DNA of 19,520 bases from Desulfuromonadaceae bacterium UBA2294 (GTDB taxonomy: Bacteria > Desulfobacterota > Desulfuromonadia > Desulfuromonadales > UBA2294): the NCBI GenBank assembly GCA_002345625.1, contig DDWE01000121.1, positions 1 to 19,520 of the forward strand. The letters are read 5' to 3'. Shown in pieces: positions 7,990-13,257 of this stretch (the stretch's first letter is position 1; every line of letters starts with the position of its first letter). The notes under the pieces were generated by a model. It was not told where the DNA came from, did not search any database, and saw only the letters and a program-made list of their open reading frames with translations. A program made the translations under genes and the position numbers.

Positions 7990-8023
7990 GTCGCAATTTT
8001 GGCGACCTTTTATCGTTTTTTGT
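7990..8023 (+). terminator. Weak intrinsic-terminator-like hairpin after the export lipoprotein gene
   Basis: GTCGC at 7990-7994 pairs with GCGAC at 8002-8006 around an AATTTTG loop, followed by CTTTTA and then a run of six T within 8015-8022. The stem is only 5 bp and the T-run is displaced from it, so any termination would be partial. That would lower kinase expression relative to the channel. Confidence 0.3.
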
Positions 8024-8042
8024 TATTGAACCAGTCTAGACC

Positions 8043-8059
8043 AATCTGCCATGCAGATT
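8043..8059. repeat. Perfect 7-bp inverted repeat AATCTGC-CAT-GCAGATT in the wza-wzc gap
   Basis: AATCTGC at 8043-8049 and GCAGATT at 8053-8059 are exact reverse complements around a 3-base spacer, 24 bases before the kinase start codon. It could be an operator half-site pair or an RNA hairpin near the start. The arm contains the same CAGATT core as the repeats at 10487-11773. An 8-bp palindrome, GTCTAGAC, lies just upstream at 8034-8041. Confidence 0.6.
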
Positions 8060-8083
8060 TTATCCAGCGAGTTGAATTAAATA

Positions 8084-10486
8084 ATGATGACACCGAGTGA
8101 CCGCCCTGTCGGCCCGCCCCATACCGAGGAAGTTCATCTTCAGGATTACCTGAATGTCCTCTACCGTCGTCGGCGACCGGCGGCAATTGTTTTCATGCTC
8201 ATCGTTGTTCTGGTCGGTCTTTATACTTTTATATCGCGCCCGCTTTATGAAGCGACGGCGACTCTGCATGTGCGCGATGAGAGAGTTAAAGGTGGCGATC
8301 TGCTTGGCGACCTCGGTTTGTCACGGGATAACCCCATTGAAACCGAAGTCGAAATTCTTAAATCGCGGACCAACGCCGAAGATGTTGTGCGTCGCTTGCA
8401 GCTCAACTGGAGCCGGCAGGACGTTGCCGCTGATGTCTCCTTCAACCTTCTCGAGTTCGTTTCGTCCGATGAAGAGCCGGTCTATAAACTCACCTTGATT
8501 GGCGACGGCCGCTATACGGTCCGTGGCGCGTCCTGGTCGAAGCCGGTCGAAGGTGAAAGTGGTAAACTGCTCAACGCCCAAGGGTTGCGTCTGCTTGTTG
8601 ACCAGTTGACCGGCCCGGCCGGCAGCCGATTCGAACTGACCCTGCAGCCATTTAATGCCGTTGTGCAGGGGTTGCGCAGTACGGTCAGCGCCAGCGAGGT
8701 GGGCAAGGGGACCAATATCATCCGGCTCGCCTACCGCAACAATGATCCGCTTCTGGCCAGTTCCGTGGTGAATACCCTGGCGATGGTCTATCTTGATCGC
8801 AATGTGTTGTTGAAAACCGAAGAGGCCCGTAAATCGGTCGAGTTTATCGAGCAACAGCTGGGTGAGGTTCGCCAGCTGCTCGATACGGCGGAAAAAGCCT
8901 TGCAGGACTACAAGCGCCAGTCGGGGGTGATCAAGCTCGACAGCGAAGCGGAAATCCTGATTGAGCGTCTTTCCTTTGTCGATCGCGAGCGCAGTGCTGT
9001 GCGCCTGCGCAGTCGGCAGGCGGCGTTTGCTATTGCGGCGCTAGAAACCGCGATTCGAGATGGACGCAGTTACTCACCGTCATCGCTGCTTGAAGACCCT
9101 GTTCTGGCTGAAATGGCCAAAGAACTGGCACGGCTTGAAGTTGAACGGCGTGGCCTGCTTGACGAGTTGACCCCGGCGCACCCGATGGTGCGCAACCTTG
9201 ATGAACGGGTGATTGCCGGTCAGCGCAAAATGCTCGCCAGCTATCAGGCGTTGAAAGAAGGCTTCGATCTGCGAGACCGCGACCTTGGACTGGAAATTGA
9301 CCGCTTTGAAACCCAACTGAAGACCTTGCCGGAGGCCGAACAGCAGCTCGCCCGCCTGACCCGTCTGGCGACGGTCAATGCTGATATCTACACCTTCCTG
9401 CTTCAGAAACATGAAGAGGCGCGCATTGCCCGGGCAGCGACCATCAGCAGCATCAATATCATCGATCCGGCGATTGTCCCTGAGGTTCCGGTCAAGCCGA
9501 ATAAAAAGCGCAATCTTCTTCTGGCCCTGATCGTTGGGGCTATGGCCGGTATCGGCATTGCGTTCTTTCTGGAGTATCTTGACGATACGGTCAAAGATGC
9601 CGAAATGGCCAAGCAATTAATTGGCGCTCCGGTTTTGGCCGTGATCCCGCATATCCTTGCGCCGCAAACAGATAAAGTCGAAACCGACGTAGAAGAGAAG
9701 GTCAAGCGGACCTTGATCACTCATCTCGATCCGCGCTCGGCCGCATCCGAAGCGTTTCGGACCTTGCGCACCGGGCTTCATTTCGCATCATTGAATACGC
9801 AGAAAAAAATTATTCTGGTCACCAGCTCTTTCCCCGGTGAAGGTAAGACGACCATCGCGGCCAACCTGGCTGAAACCATGTCTAAAACCGGTTCGAAGGT
9901 CCTGCTGATCGGTTGTGACCTGCGTCGTCCGACCCTGCACACGATTTTTGATCACACCATTTCACCGGGACTGACGGAGGTCTTGATCGGCGATGTCCCC
10001 CTGGATGCAGCGATCCATTATACAGGGATCCATTCGCTCGATTTCATCAGCGCCGGGCTGACCCCGCCGAACCCGGCGGAACTGATCGGATCCCAACAGA
10101 TGCGTCAACTGCTCGATGAACTTCGTCCGCGCTACGACACCATCCTCCTCGATGCTCCGCCGCTGTTGGCCGTCACTGATGCGACGCTGTTGTCTGAATA
10201 TGCCGATATGTTGGTCGTTGTTCTGGAGATTGGCCGTGTTCAGGTGCGTGCCGCGCAACGCATGGGTGAACTGCTTAAGACCGTACAGACGCCGATTGCC
10301 GGCATGGTATTGAATGATAAATCGAGTAAGGGGATGGAATACTACAGCTATTACAAAGATCGTTATGGTCGATATGGCTATGGACAGTACGGCTACTACA
10401 GCAGCGGATATGTCGATTCGGATGACACGGCGGTGAGTGGCGGGAAAAAACGTCAGTGGCGGATTCCATTTTTGCATAAAAAGTAG
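8084..10486 (+). CDS. Wzc-type polysaccharide co-polymerase with BY-kinase (tyrosine autokinase) domain
   Basis: The product is 800 residues. The N-terminal Wzz domain starts near residue 18 (LQDYLNVLYRRRRP) with the first transmembrane helix at about 32-50. A periplasmic part with likely coiled coil spans about 240-430, and the second helix is near 477-495 (LLLALIVGAMAGIGIAFFLE). The cytoplasmic kinase has EAFRTLRTGLHFAS (about 557), Walker A SSFPGEGKTT (about 583), Walker A' LLIGCDLRRP (about 607), Walker B TILLDAPP (about 686) and a tyrosine-rich tail (about 753-778, YYSYYKDRYGRYGYGQYGYY). The protein controls polymer length and export with the Wza-like channel, cycling between phosphorylated and unphosphorylated tails. 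The first Asp of the usual DxD in Walker A' is Gly here. The tandem ATGATG start has only a weak ribosome-binding site; the second ATG (8087) is equally possible. Confidence 0.96.
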   Translation: MMTPSDRPVGPPHTEEVHLQDYLNVLYRRRRPAAIVFMLIVVLVGLYTFISRPLYEATATLHVRDERVKGGDLLGDLGLSRDNPIETEVEILKSRTNAEDVVRRLQLNWSRQDVAADVSFNLLEFVSSDEEPVYKLTLIGDGRYTVRGASWSKPVEGESGKLLNAQGLRLLVDQLTGPAGSRFELTLQPFNAVVQGLRSTVSASEVGKGTNIIRLAYRNNDPLLASSVVNTLAMVYLDRNVLLKTEEARKSVEFIEQQLGEVRQLLDTAEKALQDYKRQSGVIKLDSEAEILIERLSFVDRERSAVRLRSRQAAFAIAALETAIRDGRSYSPSSLLEDPVLAEMAKELARLEVERRGLLDELTPAHPMVRNLDERVIAGQRKMLASYQALKEGFDLRDRDLGLEIDRFETQLKTLPEAEQQLARLTRLATVNADIYTFLLQKHEEARIARAATISSINIIDPAIVPEVPVKPNKKRNLLLALIVGAMAGIGIAFFLEYLDDTVKDAEMAKQLIGAPVLAVIPHILAPQTDKVETDVEEKVKRTLITHLDPRSAASEAFRTLRTGLHFASLNTQKKIILVTSSFPGEGKTTIAANLAETMSKTGSKVLLIGCDLRRPTLHTIFDHTISPGLTEVLIGDVPLDAAIHYTGIHSLDFISAGLTPPNPAELIGSQQMRQLLDELRPRYDTILLDAPPLLAVTDATLLSEYADMLVVVLEIGRVQVRAAQRMGELLKTVQTPIAGMVLNDKSSKGMEYYSYYKDRYGRYGYGQYGYYSSGYVDSDDTAVSGGKKRQWRIPFLHKK

Positions 10487-10496
10487 TTTCGAGCTG

Positions 10497-10576
10497 GCCG
10501 CAGATTTCGCAGATTGGCGCAGATAAGAGGCTGAAAGTAATGGGACGCAGATCAAATCTGATAAATTCTGATTTTT
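10497..10576 (+). repeat. CGCAGATT-type element, copy A
   Basis: It begins GCCGCAGATTTCGCAGATTG with three CGCAGAT units at a period of about 10-11, then TGGGACGCAGAT and the segment AAATCTGATAAATTCTGATT ending in a T-run. The same order occurs in copies B and C, but A is more diverged. Its 5' arm is complementary to the arm at 11063-11092. Confidence 0.85.
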
Positions 10577-10699
10577 AGGACCAACAAGAATTTATTATTT
10601 TGGTTATCCATTTGACTCAACCTGAGCTCTAATTGCAAAATCTGAAACTATTTTAACTCGGCGCCAGCCGATTAGCTTACGGTCTAAATCAAAATCTGG

Positions 10700-10769
10700 T
10701 CTCACGCAAAGAGGCGAAGGCTAACCCGATAGTTTACGATTTTCTTTGCGCCTTTGCGGCTTGAGTGAG
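10700..10769. repeat. Inverted pair of CACGCAAAG-type short arrays
   Basis: The left arm 10700-10720 (CTCACGCAAAGAGGCGAAG) resembles the reverse complement of the right arm 10741-10769 (CTCACTCAAGCCGCAAAGGC, continuing to GCAAAGAAA), with a unit of about 9-10 bases. Arms are imperfect and indels are needed to align them. The pair lies inside the interval bounded by copy A and the inverted arm at 11063-11092. Confidence 0.65.
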
Positions 10770-10953
10770 CAACGCAAACGGGCGTGAAATTGACTATGTC
10801 CTCATCGAATTGCTTATTGGTGGAGCGAAGTGGATAAGCAGAAAAAACTATTTAGCCGCGGTTAGAATCTGTGAACATCTGCAGAATCAAAAACGATCAA
10901 TCCTTGGGTTTGGCTTTAAACGACAGATCTTGACAGATTTTAACCGCGGCTAA
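10765..10953 (+). pseudogene. Short open frame, possibly a decayed GxxExxY-type gene remnant
   Basis: A 62-codon frame opens with GTG inside the right arm of the 10700-10769 pair and ends with a stop inside the right arm of the 10852-10953 inverted repeat, so both ends are repeat sequence. Only residues about 7-27 (REIDYVLIELLIGGAKWI) look protein-like. They faintly recall the N-terminal REIDxLxxxIIGAAIEVH pattern of GxxExxY (PDDEXK-like) proteins, which from memory are often found beside this kind of repeat. The expected GPGLLES continuation is absent. No ribosome-binding site is evident. It is most likely non-coding or a fragment. Confidence 0.2.
10852..10953. repeat. 21-bp near-perfect inverted repeat with CCGCGG core
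   Basis: The left arm 10852-10872 (TTAGCCGCGGTTAGAATCTG plus T) and right arm 10933-10953 are reverse complements with one mismatch, which would be a G-U pair in RNA. The 60-base spacer contains further CAGAT-like units (CATCTGCAG, GACAGATCTT). The right arm's ATTTTAACCGCGG recurs at 11667-11679. Confidence 0.9.
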
Positions 10954-10971
10954 TAATGCTTTTGACCTTAT

Positions 10972-10992
10972 AACCAAAAGCTTAATTTGGTT
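10972..10992. repeat. Short inverted repeat AACCAAA-N7-TTTGGTT
   Basis: AACCAAA at 10972-10978 and TTTGGTT at 10986-10992 are exact complements around AGCTTAA. It sits at the junction between the CCGCGG inverted repeat and the inverted element at 10993-11092. A similar AAAACCAAAATG and ATGGTTTGGTTT pair follows copy C near 11344-11376, so this motif seems to be a boundary component of the repeat family. Confidence 0.6.
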
Positions 10993-11092
10993 TTCAATCT
11001 GCGTTCATCGGATGTGATCAGCGTCCAATTGTCTTTACCTCAAGCATGAAATTGCCGAACTTAATCCGTGAAAATCCGTGTAATCTGTGGCC
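10993..11092 (-). repeat. CGCAGATT-type element, inverted copy D
   Basis: Read on the minus strand it begins GGCCACAGATTACACGGATT and continues TTCACGGATT, period 10, then has GACAATTGGACGCTGATCAC, the counterpart of CAATGGGACGCAGAT in copies B and C, and ends near GAACGCAGATTGAAAACCAA. It is diverged but keeps the same block order. Its outer arm (11063-11092) pairs with the arm of copy A, enclosing two other inverted pairs. Confidence 0.75.
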
Positions 11093-11116
11093 TGGTTCAG
11101 AACCCTGAAGGCCTTA

Positions 11117-11228
11117 GCCGCAGATTTCGCAGATTGACGCAGATTGAAGATAAAAGGCAATGGGACGCAGATAAAATCTGATAAAGTCTGATAAAGTCTG
11201 ATTTTTAATGGTCCTTAAAGCCAAAATG
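11117..11228 (+). repeat. CGCAGATT-type element, copy B
   Basis: This 112-base block aligns to copy C (102 bases) with about 11 substitutions plus exactly one extra 10-base unit, ATAAAGTCTG. Order: three CGCAGATT units, a GAAGATAAAAGGCAATGGGA stretch, ACGCAGATAAAATCTG, repeated ATAAAGTCTG units, a T-run, and CCTTAAAGCCAAAATG. The unit-number difference shows slippage or unit gain/loss between copies. Confidence 0.92.
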
Positions 11229-11253
11229 AATTTATTAAGCTTGAAAAGCATTG

Positions 11254-11355
11254 GCCGCAGATTTCACGGATTGGCACAGATTGAAGACCGAGGGCAATGG
11301 GACGCAGATAAAATCTGATAAAGTCTGATTTTTGATGGGCCTTAAAACCAAAATG
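11254..11355 (+). repeat. CGCAGATT-type element, copy C
   Basis: The direct repeat partner of copy B lies 25 bases downstream of it, about 89 percent identical by eye outside the 10-base indel. In the 5' arm two units carry CACGG or CACAG in place of CGCAG, which is the other common form of this unit (ACGGATT/ACAGATT). Confidence 0.92.
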
Positions 11356-11391
11356 TAAAATCCATGGTTTGGTTTCAATCAAAAATACATT

Positions 11392-11515
11392 TCACGCAAC
11401 GACGCAACGACGCAACGTATGCAATCACAACGGTTACCAGTGCTAAACATTACTAAACAAGCTGGTTGTTACCCTCATCCTGATTTCTCGTTGCGTTCGT
11501 AGCGGCGTTGCGTGA
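11392..11515. repeat. Inverted pair of GACGCAAC 8-bp arrays
   Basis: The left arm 11392-11417 is TCACGCAACGACGCAACGAC plus GCAACG, a clean 8-base period with three units. The right arm 11489-11515, reverse complemented, reads TCACGCAACGCCGCTACGAA plus CGCAACG, the same unit but more degenerate. The spacer is about 71 bases and shows nothing coding. The pair lies between copy C and the inverted arm at 11551-11572. Confidence 0.9.
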
Positions 11516-11550
11516 TCAGATGCTGTTGGCATGTCCTGAGGTTTTAACCA

Positions 11551-11572
11551 CGTTAATTACGTAATCAGCGGC
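11551..11572 (-). repeat. Degenerate inverted arm of the CGCAGATT element
   Basis: On the minus strand this reads GCCGCTGATTACGTAATTAA plus CG, against GCCGCAGATTTCGCAGATTG in copy B, with about five mismatches over 22-23 bases. It contains a perfect 10-bp palindrome, ATTACGTAAT, at 11556-11565. It is a plausible right-hand partner for the arm of copy B or C. Confidence 0.5.
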
Positions 11573-11595
11573 ACGGTTTCAGGCCTGAAGGCATT

Positions 11596-11735
11596 GGCCG
11601 CAGATTAGAAAACAAGGCACAAGTCGATCAGTGTTTAAGGTGTTTTACAAAATCAGAATTTAGCAGATTTTAACCGCGGACAATTAGCCTTTGCCCTAAA
11701 AGTTTTACTGATTTGATCCGCGATAATCCGCGGCC
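11596..11735. repeat. Inverted pair GGCCGCAGATTA / TAATCCGCGGCC ending just before the next gene
   Basis: The left arm 11596-11607 and the right arm 11724-11735 are complementary at 11 of 12 positions. Between them, 11663-11679 (CAGATTTTAACCGCGG) copies the right arm of the 10852-10953 repeat, and CAATTAGCCTTTGCC follows as a diverged match to the sequence after that arm. This is the last repeat before the nucleotidylyltransferase start. Confidence 0.7.
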
Positions 11736-11773
11736 CAGGTTTAAGCCTGTAATCCTGGCCGCATTGAGGTGCC

Positions 11774-12769
11774 ATGAAAGTCATTCTTCCGGTCGCCGGC
11801 AAAGGGACGCGCCTGCGCCCCCACACTCATACCCGCGCCAAGTCCCTTGTCCAGGTTGCAGGTAAAACCGTTCTTGAGCATATTGTCTCTCGCTTGCTCC
11901 CTCTCGATCCCACCGAGGTGGTTTTTATCACCGATGAAAACGGCGGCCAGATCCGGGCCGTGATGGATCGTGAGTTTCCGCAACTCAACTGCACCTACTT
12001 ACAGCAGAAGGAGAAACTCGGCCCCGCCCACGCCATTTCGTTGGCGGCTGGGAGGGTTGTCTCCGGTGATGATCTGTTGATTGTCTTTAACGACACGATT
12101 TTCATCACCGATGTCCAGCAGATCGCATCTCTGTCTATGGATTGCGATGGTTTGGTCTTCTCGAAAGAGGTCGAAGATTATCAGCGCTTCGGCGTCAATA
12201 TTGTTCGCAACGGCTTTATTACCGACATGGTCGAGAAACCGGATCAGCCGGTATCAAAGCTGGCCCAGGTCGGGCTTTACTATTTGCGGGACGGGCTCGA
12301 TTTCATGGGCTCGCTGCAGAAGTGTATCGATGATGGAGAAACGGTAAAGGGCGAATATTACCTGCCGCCGGTGTTCATGCGGATGATCCGTGCCGGAAAA
12401 AAACTGCGTGCTCCTGAAATTGATGCCTGGCTCGATTGCGGCACGCCGGAAACCCTGCTGTCGACCAACCGTTACCTGCTGGGCGGGCGCAGTCACACTC
12501 ACGGGACGGTCATCGATTCGGTCCTGATCGAACCGGTCCATATCGGCTATGGTGCTACTGTCCGGAATTGTATTTTGGGCCCGCATGTCTCCATTGCCTC
12601 TGAATGTGTGGTCGAACAGAGCATTATTTCCGATTCCATCATCAACACCGGCGCCAACGTTCAATCTGTCATACTTTCTTCCAGTATTCTCGGTGACAGC
12701 GTCACTCTCGCCGGGGCATCACGAAAAATGAATATCGGTGACAACTCGCTGATCGATATCGGTGGTTGA
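11774..12769 (+). CDS. Sugar-phosphate nucleotidylyltransferase with left-handed beta-helix tail
   Basis: The product is 331 residues. The N-terminal Rossmann-like domain carries the pyrophosphorylase signature (LPVAGKGTRLRPHTHTRAKS, residues 5-24) including the G-x-G-T-R-L-R-P loop and a Lys in the RAKS position. YQRFGVNIV (near 136) and MVEKP (near 153) match conserved active-site segments. From about residue 250 short hexapeptide-like repeats (VHIGYGATVRNCILGPHVSI) form a beta-helix. Such enzymes join a sugar 1-phosphate and an NTP to make an NDP-sugar for polysaccharide synthesis. The base and sugar cannot be assigned. Differences from the common form are AK for PK in the signature and an ND for GD at the metal-site segment (IVFNDTIF). 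GAGG lies 4 bases before the ATG, a short spacing. It stands alone between a repeat mosaic and a long leader. Confidence 0.9.
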   Translation: MKVILPVAGKGTRLRPHTHTRAKSLVQVAGKTVLEHIVSRLLPLDPTEVVFITDENGGQIRAVMDREFPQLNCTYLQQKEKLGPAHAISLAAGRVVSGDDLLIVFNDTIFITDVQQIASLSMDCDGLVFSKEVEDYQRFGVNIVRNGFITDMVEKPDQPVSKLAQVGLYYLRDGLDFMGSLQKCIDDGETVKGEYYLPPVFMRMIRAGKKLRAPEIDAWLDCGTPETLLSTNRYLLGGRSHTHGTVIDSVLIEPVHIGYGATVRNCILGPHVSIASECVVEQSIISDSIINTGANVQSVILSSSILGDSVTLAGASRKMNIGDNSLIDIGG

Positions 12770-12952
12770 TGCCGGAGCCTTTGCCGGATAATTAGCGCAG
12801 GTGCCTTTTCTTTTTTTCTCTTCCTTTGCTTGTTAAAGAACACTCTGCCTTCTTTAGCTTACCATCGTGGTTATTGTTCTGGTCTGGATTTTGCATTTAT
12901 CCGACCGTAATGATCTGGCTCTTGTCCCGCCATTTTGGAGAGGATCATTCAG

Positions 12953-13017
12953 TTTCGTGTGTCTAGAGCGATTTCAGCCGGTTATCCGCCGGCTTTGATC
13001 GCCGATGAGTCCGAAAC
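12953..13017 (+). ncRNA. Candidate structured RNA: three nested helices
   Basis: Outer helix GTTTCG (12953-12958) with CGAAAC (13012-13017). Middle helix GCGAT (12968-12972) with ATCGC (12998-13002), extendable by one U-G pair. Inner helix AGCCGG (12976-12981) with CCGGCT (12989-12994), closed by a 7-base loop. The middle and inner helices are separated by a symmetric 3x3 internal loop. Seventeen Watson-Crick pairs in 65 bases, all nested, is more than usual for random sequence. I cannot match it to a known family. It resembles a hammerhead only in the string GATGAGTCCGAAAC. Confidence 0.4.
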
Positions 13018-13156
13018 AGCACCTAATCGCCCTATTGTGGTGTGCAAAAGTTGCGTTAGTTATGGACGTTTTTTGCAGTGAGGCATTTTCAGTTGGTTGA
13101 AGTCACCTGTCCATGCCGTGTTTTTGAGAGCAAATAGCGAAAAAATAAAGCGAATT

Positions 13157-13251
13157 GACTTTTAATCAGGACCGAAATTCCCGGCGTAAAGCCGACGGGT
13201 TGCAAACTGAAAGTCTGGTCAAGGGTTGAGGCCCGGACCAAACAGAAGGAG
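13157..13251 (+). promoter_or_regulatory. Structured 5' leader with alternative helices upstream of the giant secreted protein
   Basis: GACTTT (13157-13162) pairs with AAAGTC (13210-13215). Inside it CCCGGC-GTAAA-GCC-GAC-GGG (13180-13199) folds as a bulged hairpin. A second hairpin, TGGTC (13216-13220) with GACCA (13236-13240) and GGG/CCC inside, ends 3 bases before the ribosome-binding site AGAAGGAG (13244-13251). TGGTC can instead pair with GACCG at 13170-13174, so two mutually exclusive folds are possible. The GGCGTAAAGCCGACGGG string faintly recalls the core of GEMM (c-di-GMP-I) riboswitches, but the rest of that consensus is absent, so no class is assigned. Confidence 0.35.
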
Positions 13252-13257
13252 TCGAAC

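Larger units (their letters stand above)
10487..11773. repeat. Gene-poor 1.29-kb mosaic of nested short-unit repeats
   Basis: I find no convincing intact gene in this stretch. It is visibly more AT-rich than the flanking genes. It holds direct copies (10497-10576, 11117-11228, 11254-11355), an inverted counterpart (10993-11092), a diverged inverted arm (11551-11572) and three further inverted pairs listed separately, so most of it is repeat-derived. The shared core is CGCAGATT or CAGATT. No clear terminator follows the kinase gene, so transcription from the kinase may run into this region. The nucleotidylyltransferase ATG follows directly at 11774. Confidence 0.8.
12770..13257. other. 488-bp intergenic leader without genes; several potential RNA hairpins
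   Basis: No coding frame is convincing here. After the nucleotidylyltransferase stop there is a pyrimidine tract (12804-12826) and an AT-rich 9-bp hairpin (12832-12840 with 12850-12858, one G-U pair); neither is a standard terminator. A nested stem lies at 12953-13017, a weak stem TGCAAAA/TTTTGCA at 13043-13077, and two stems at 13157-13240 just before the next gene. The promoter of the giant gene is probably in this region, but no hexamer pair stands out. Confidence 0.7.

Noticed and set aside
10487..11773. Insertion sequence with transposase
   Set aside because: There is no frame long enough for a transposase on either strand, and the arms are tandem short-unit arrays unlike typical terminal inverted repeats.
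12770..12830. Intrinsic terminator after the nucleotidylyltransferase gene
   Set aside because: The pyrimidine tract is not preceded by a stable GC-rich stem; CCGG-N8-CCGG gives only 4 bp and is separated from the tract.
12960..13020. Hammerhead ribozyme (GATGAGTCCGAAAC near an upstream GTC)
   Set aside because: The conserved CUGANGA box is CCGATGA (the invariant U is C), stem II has no second strand or loop between GATGA and GAAA, and the stem III pairing beyond the first two positions fails.
13157..13240. Confident call of a GEMM/c-di-GMP-I riboswitch
   Set aside because: Only a GGCGTAAAGCC-ACGGG-like string matches; the upstream CAAACC with its GNRA-capped hairpin and the downstream receptor hairpin are not found.
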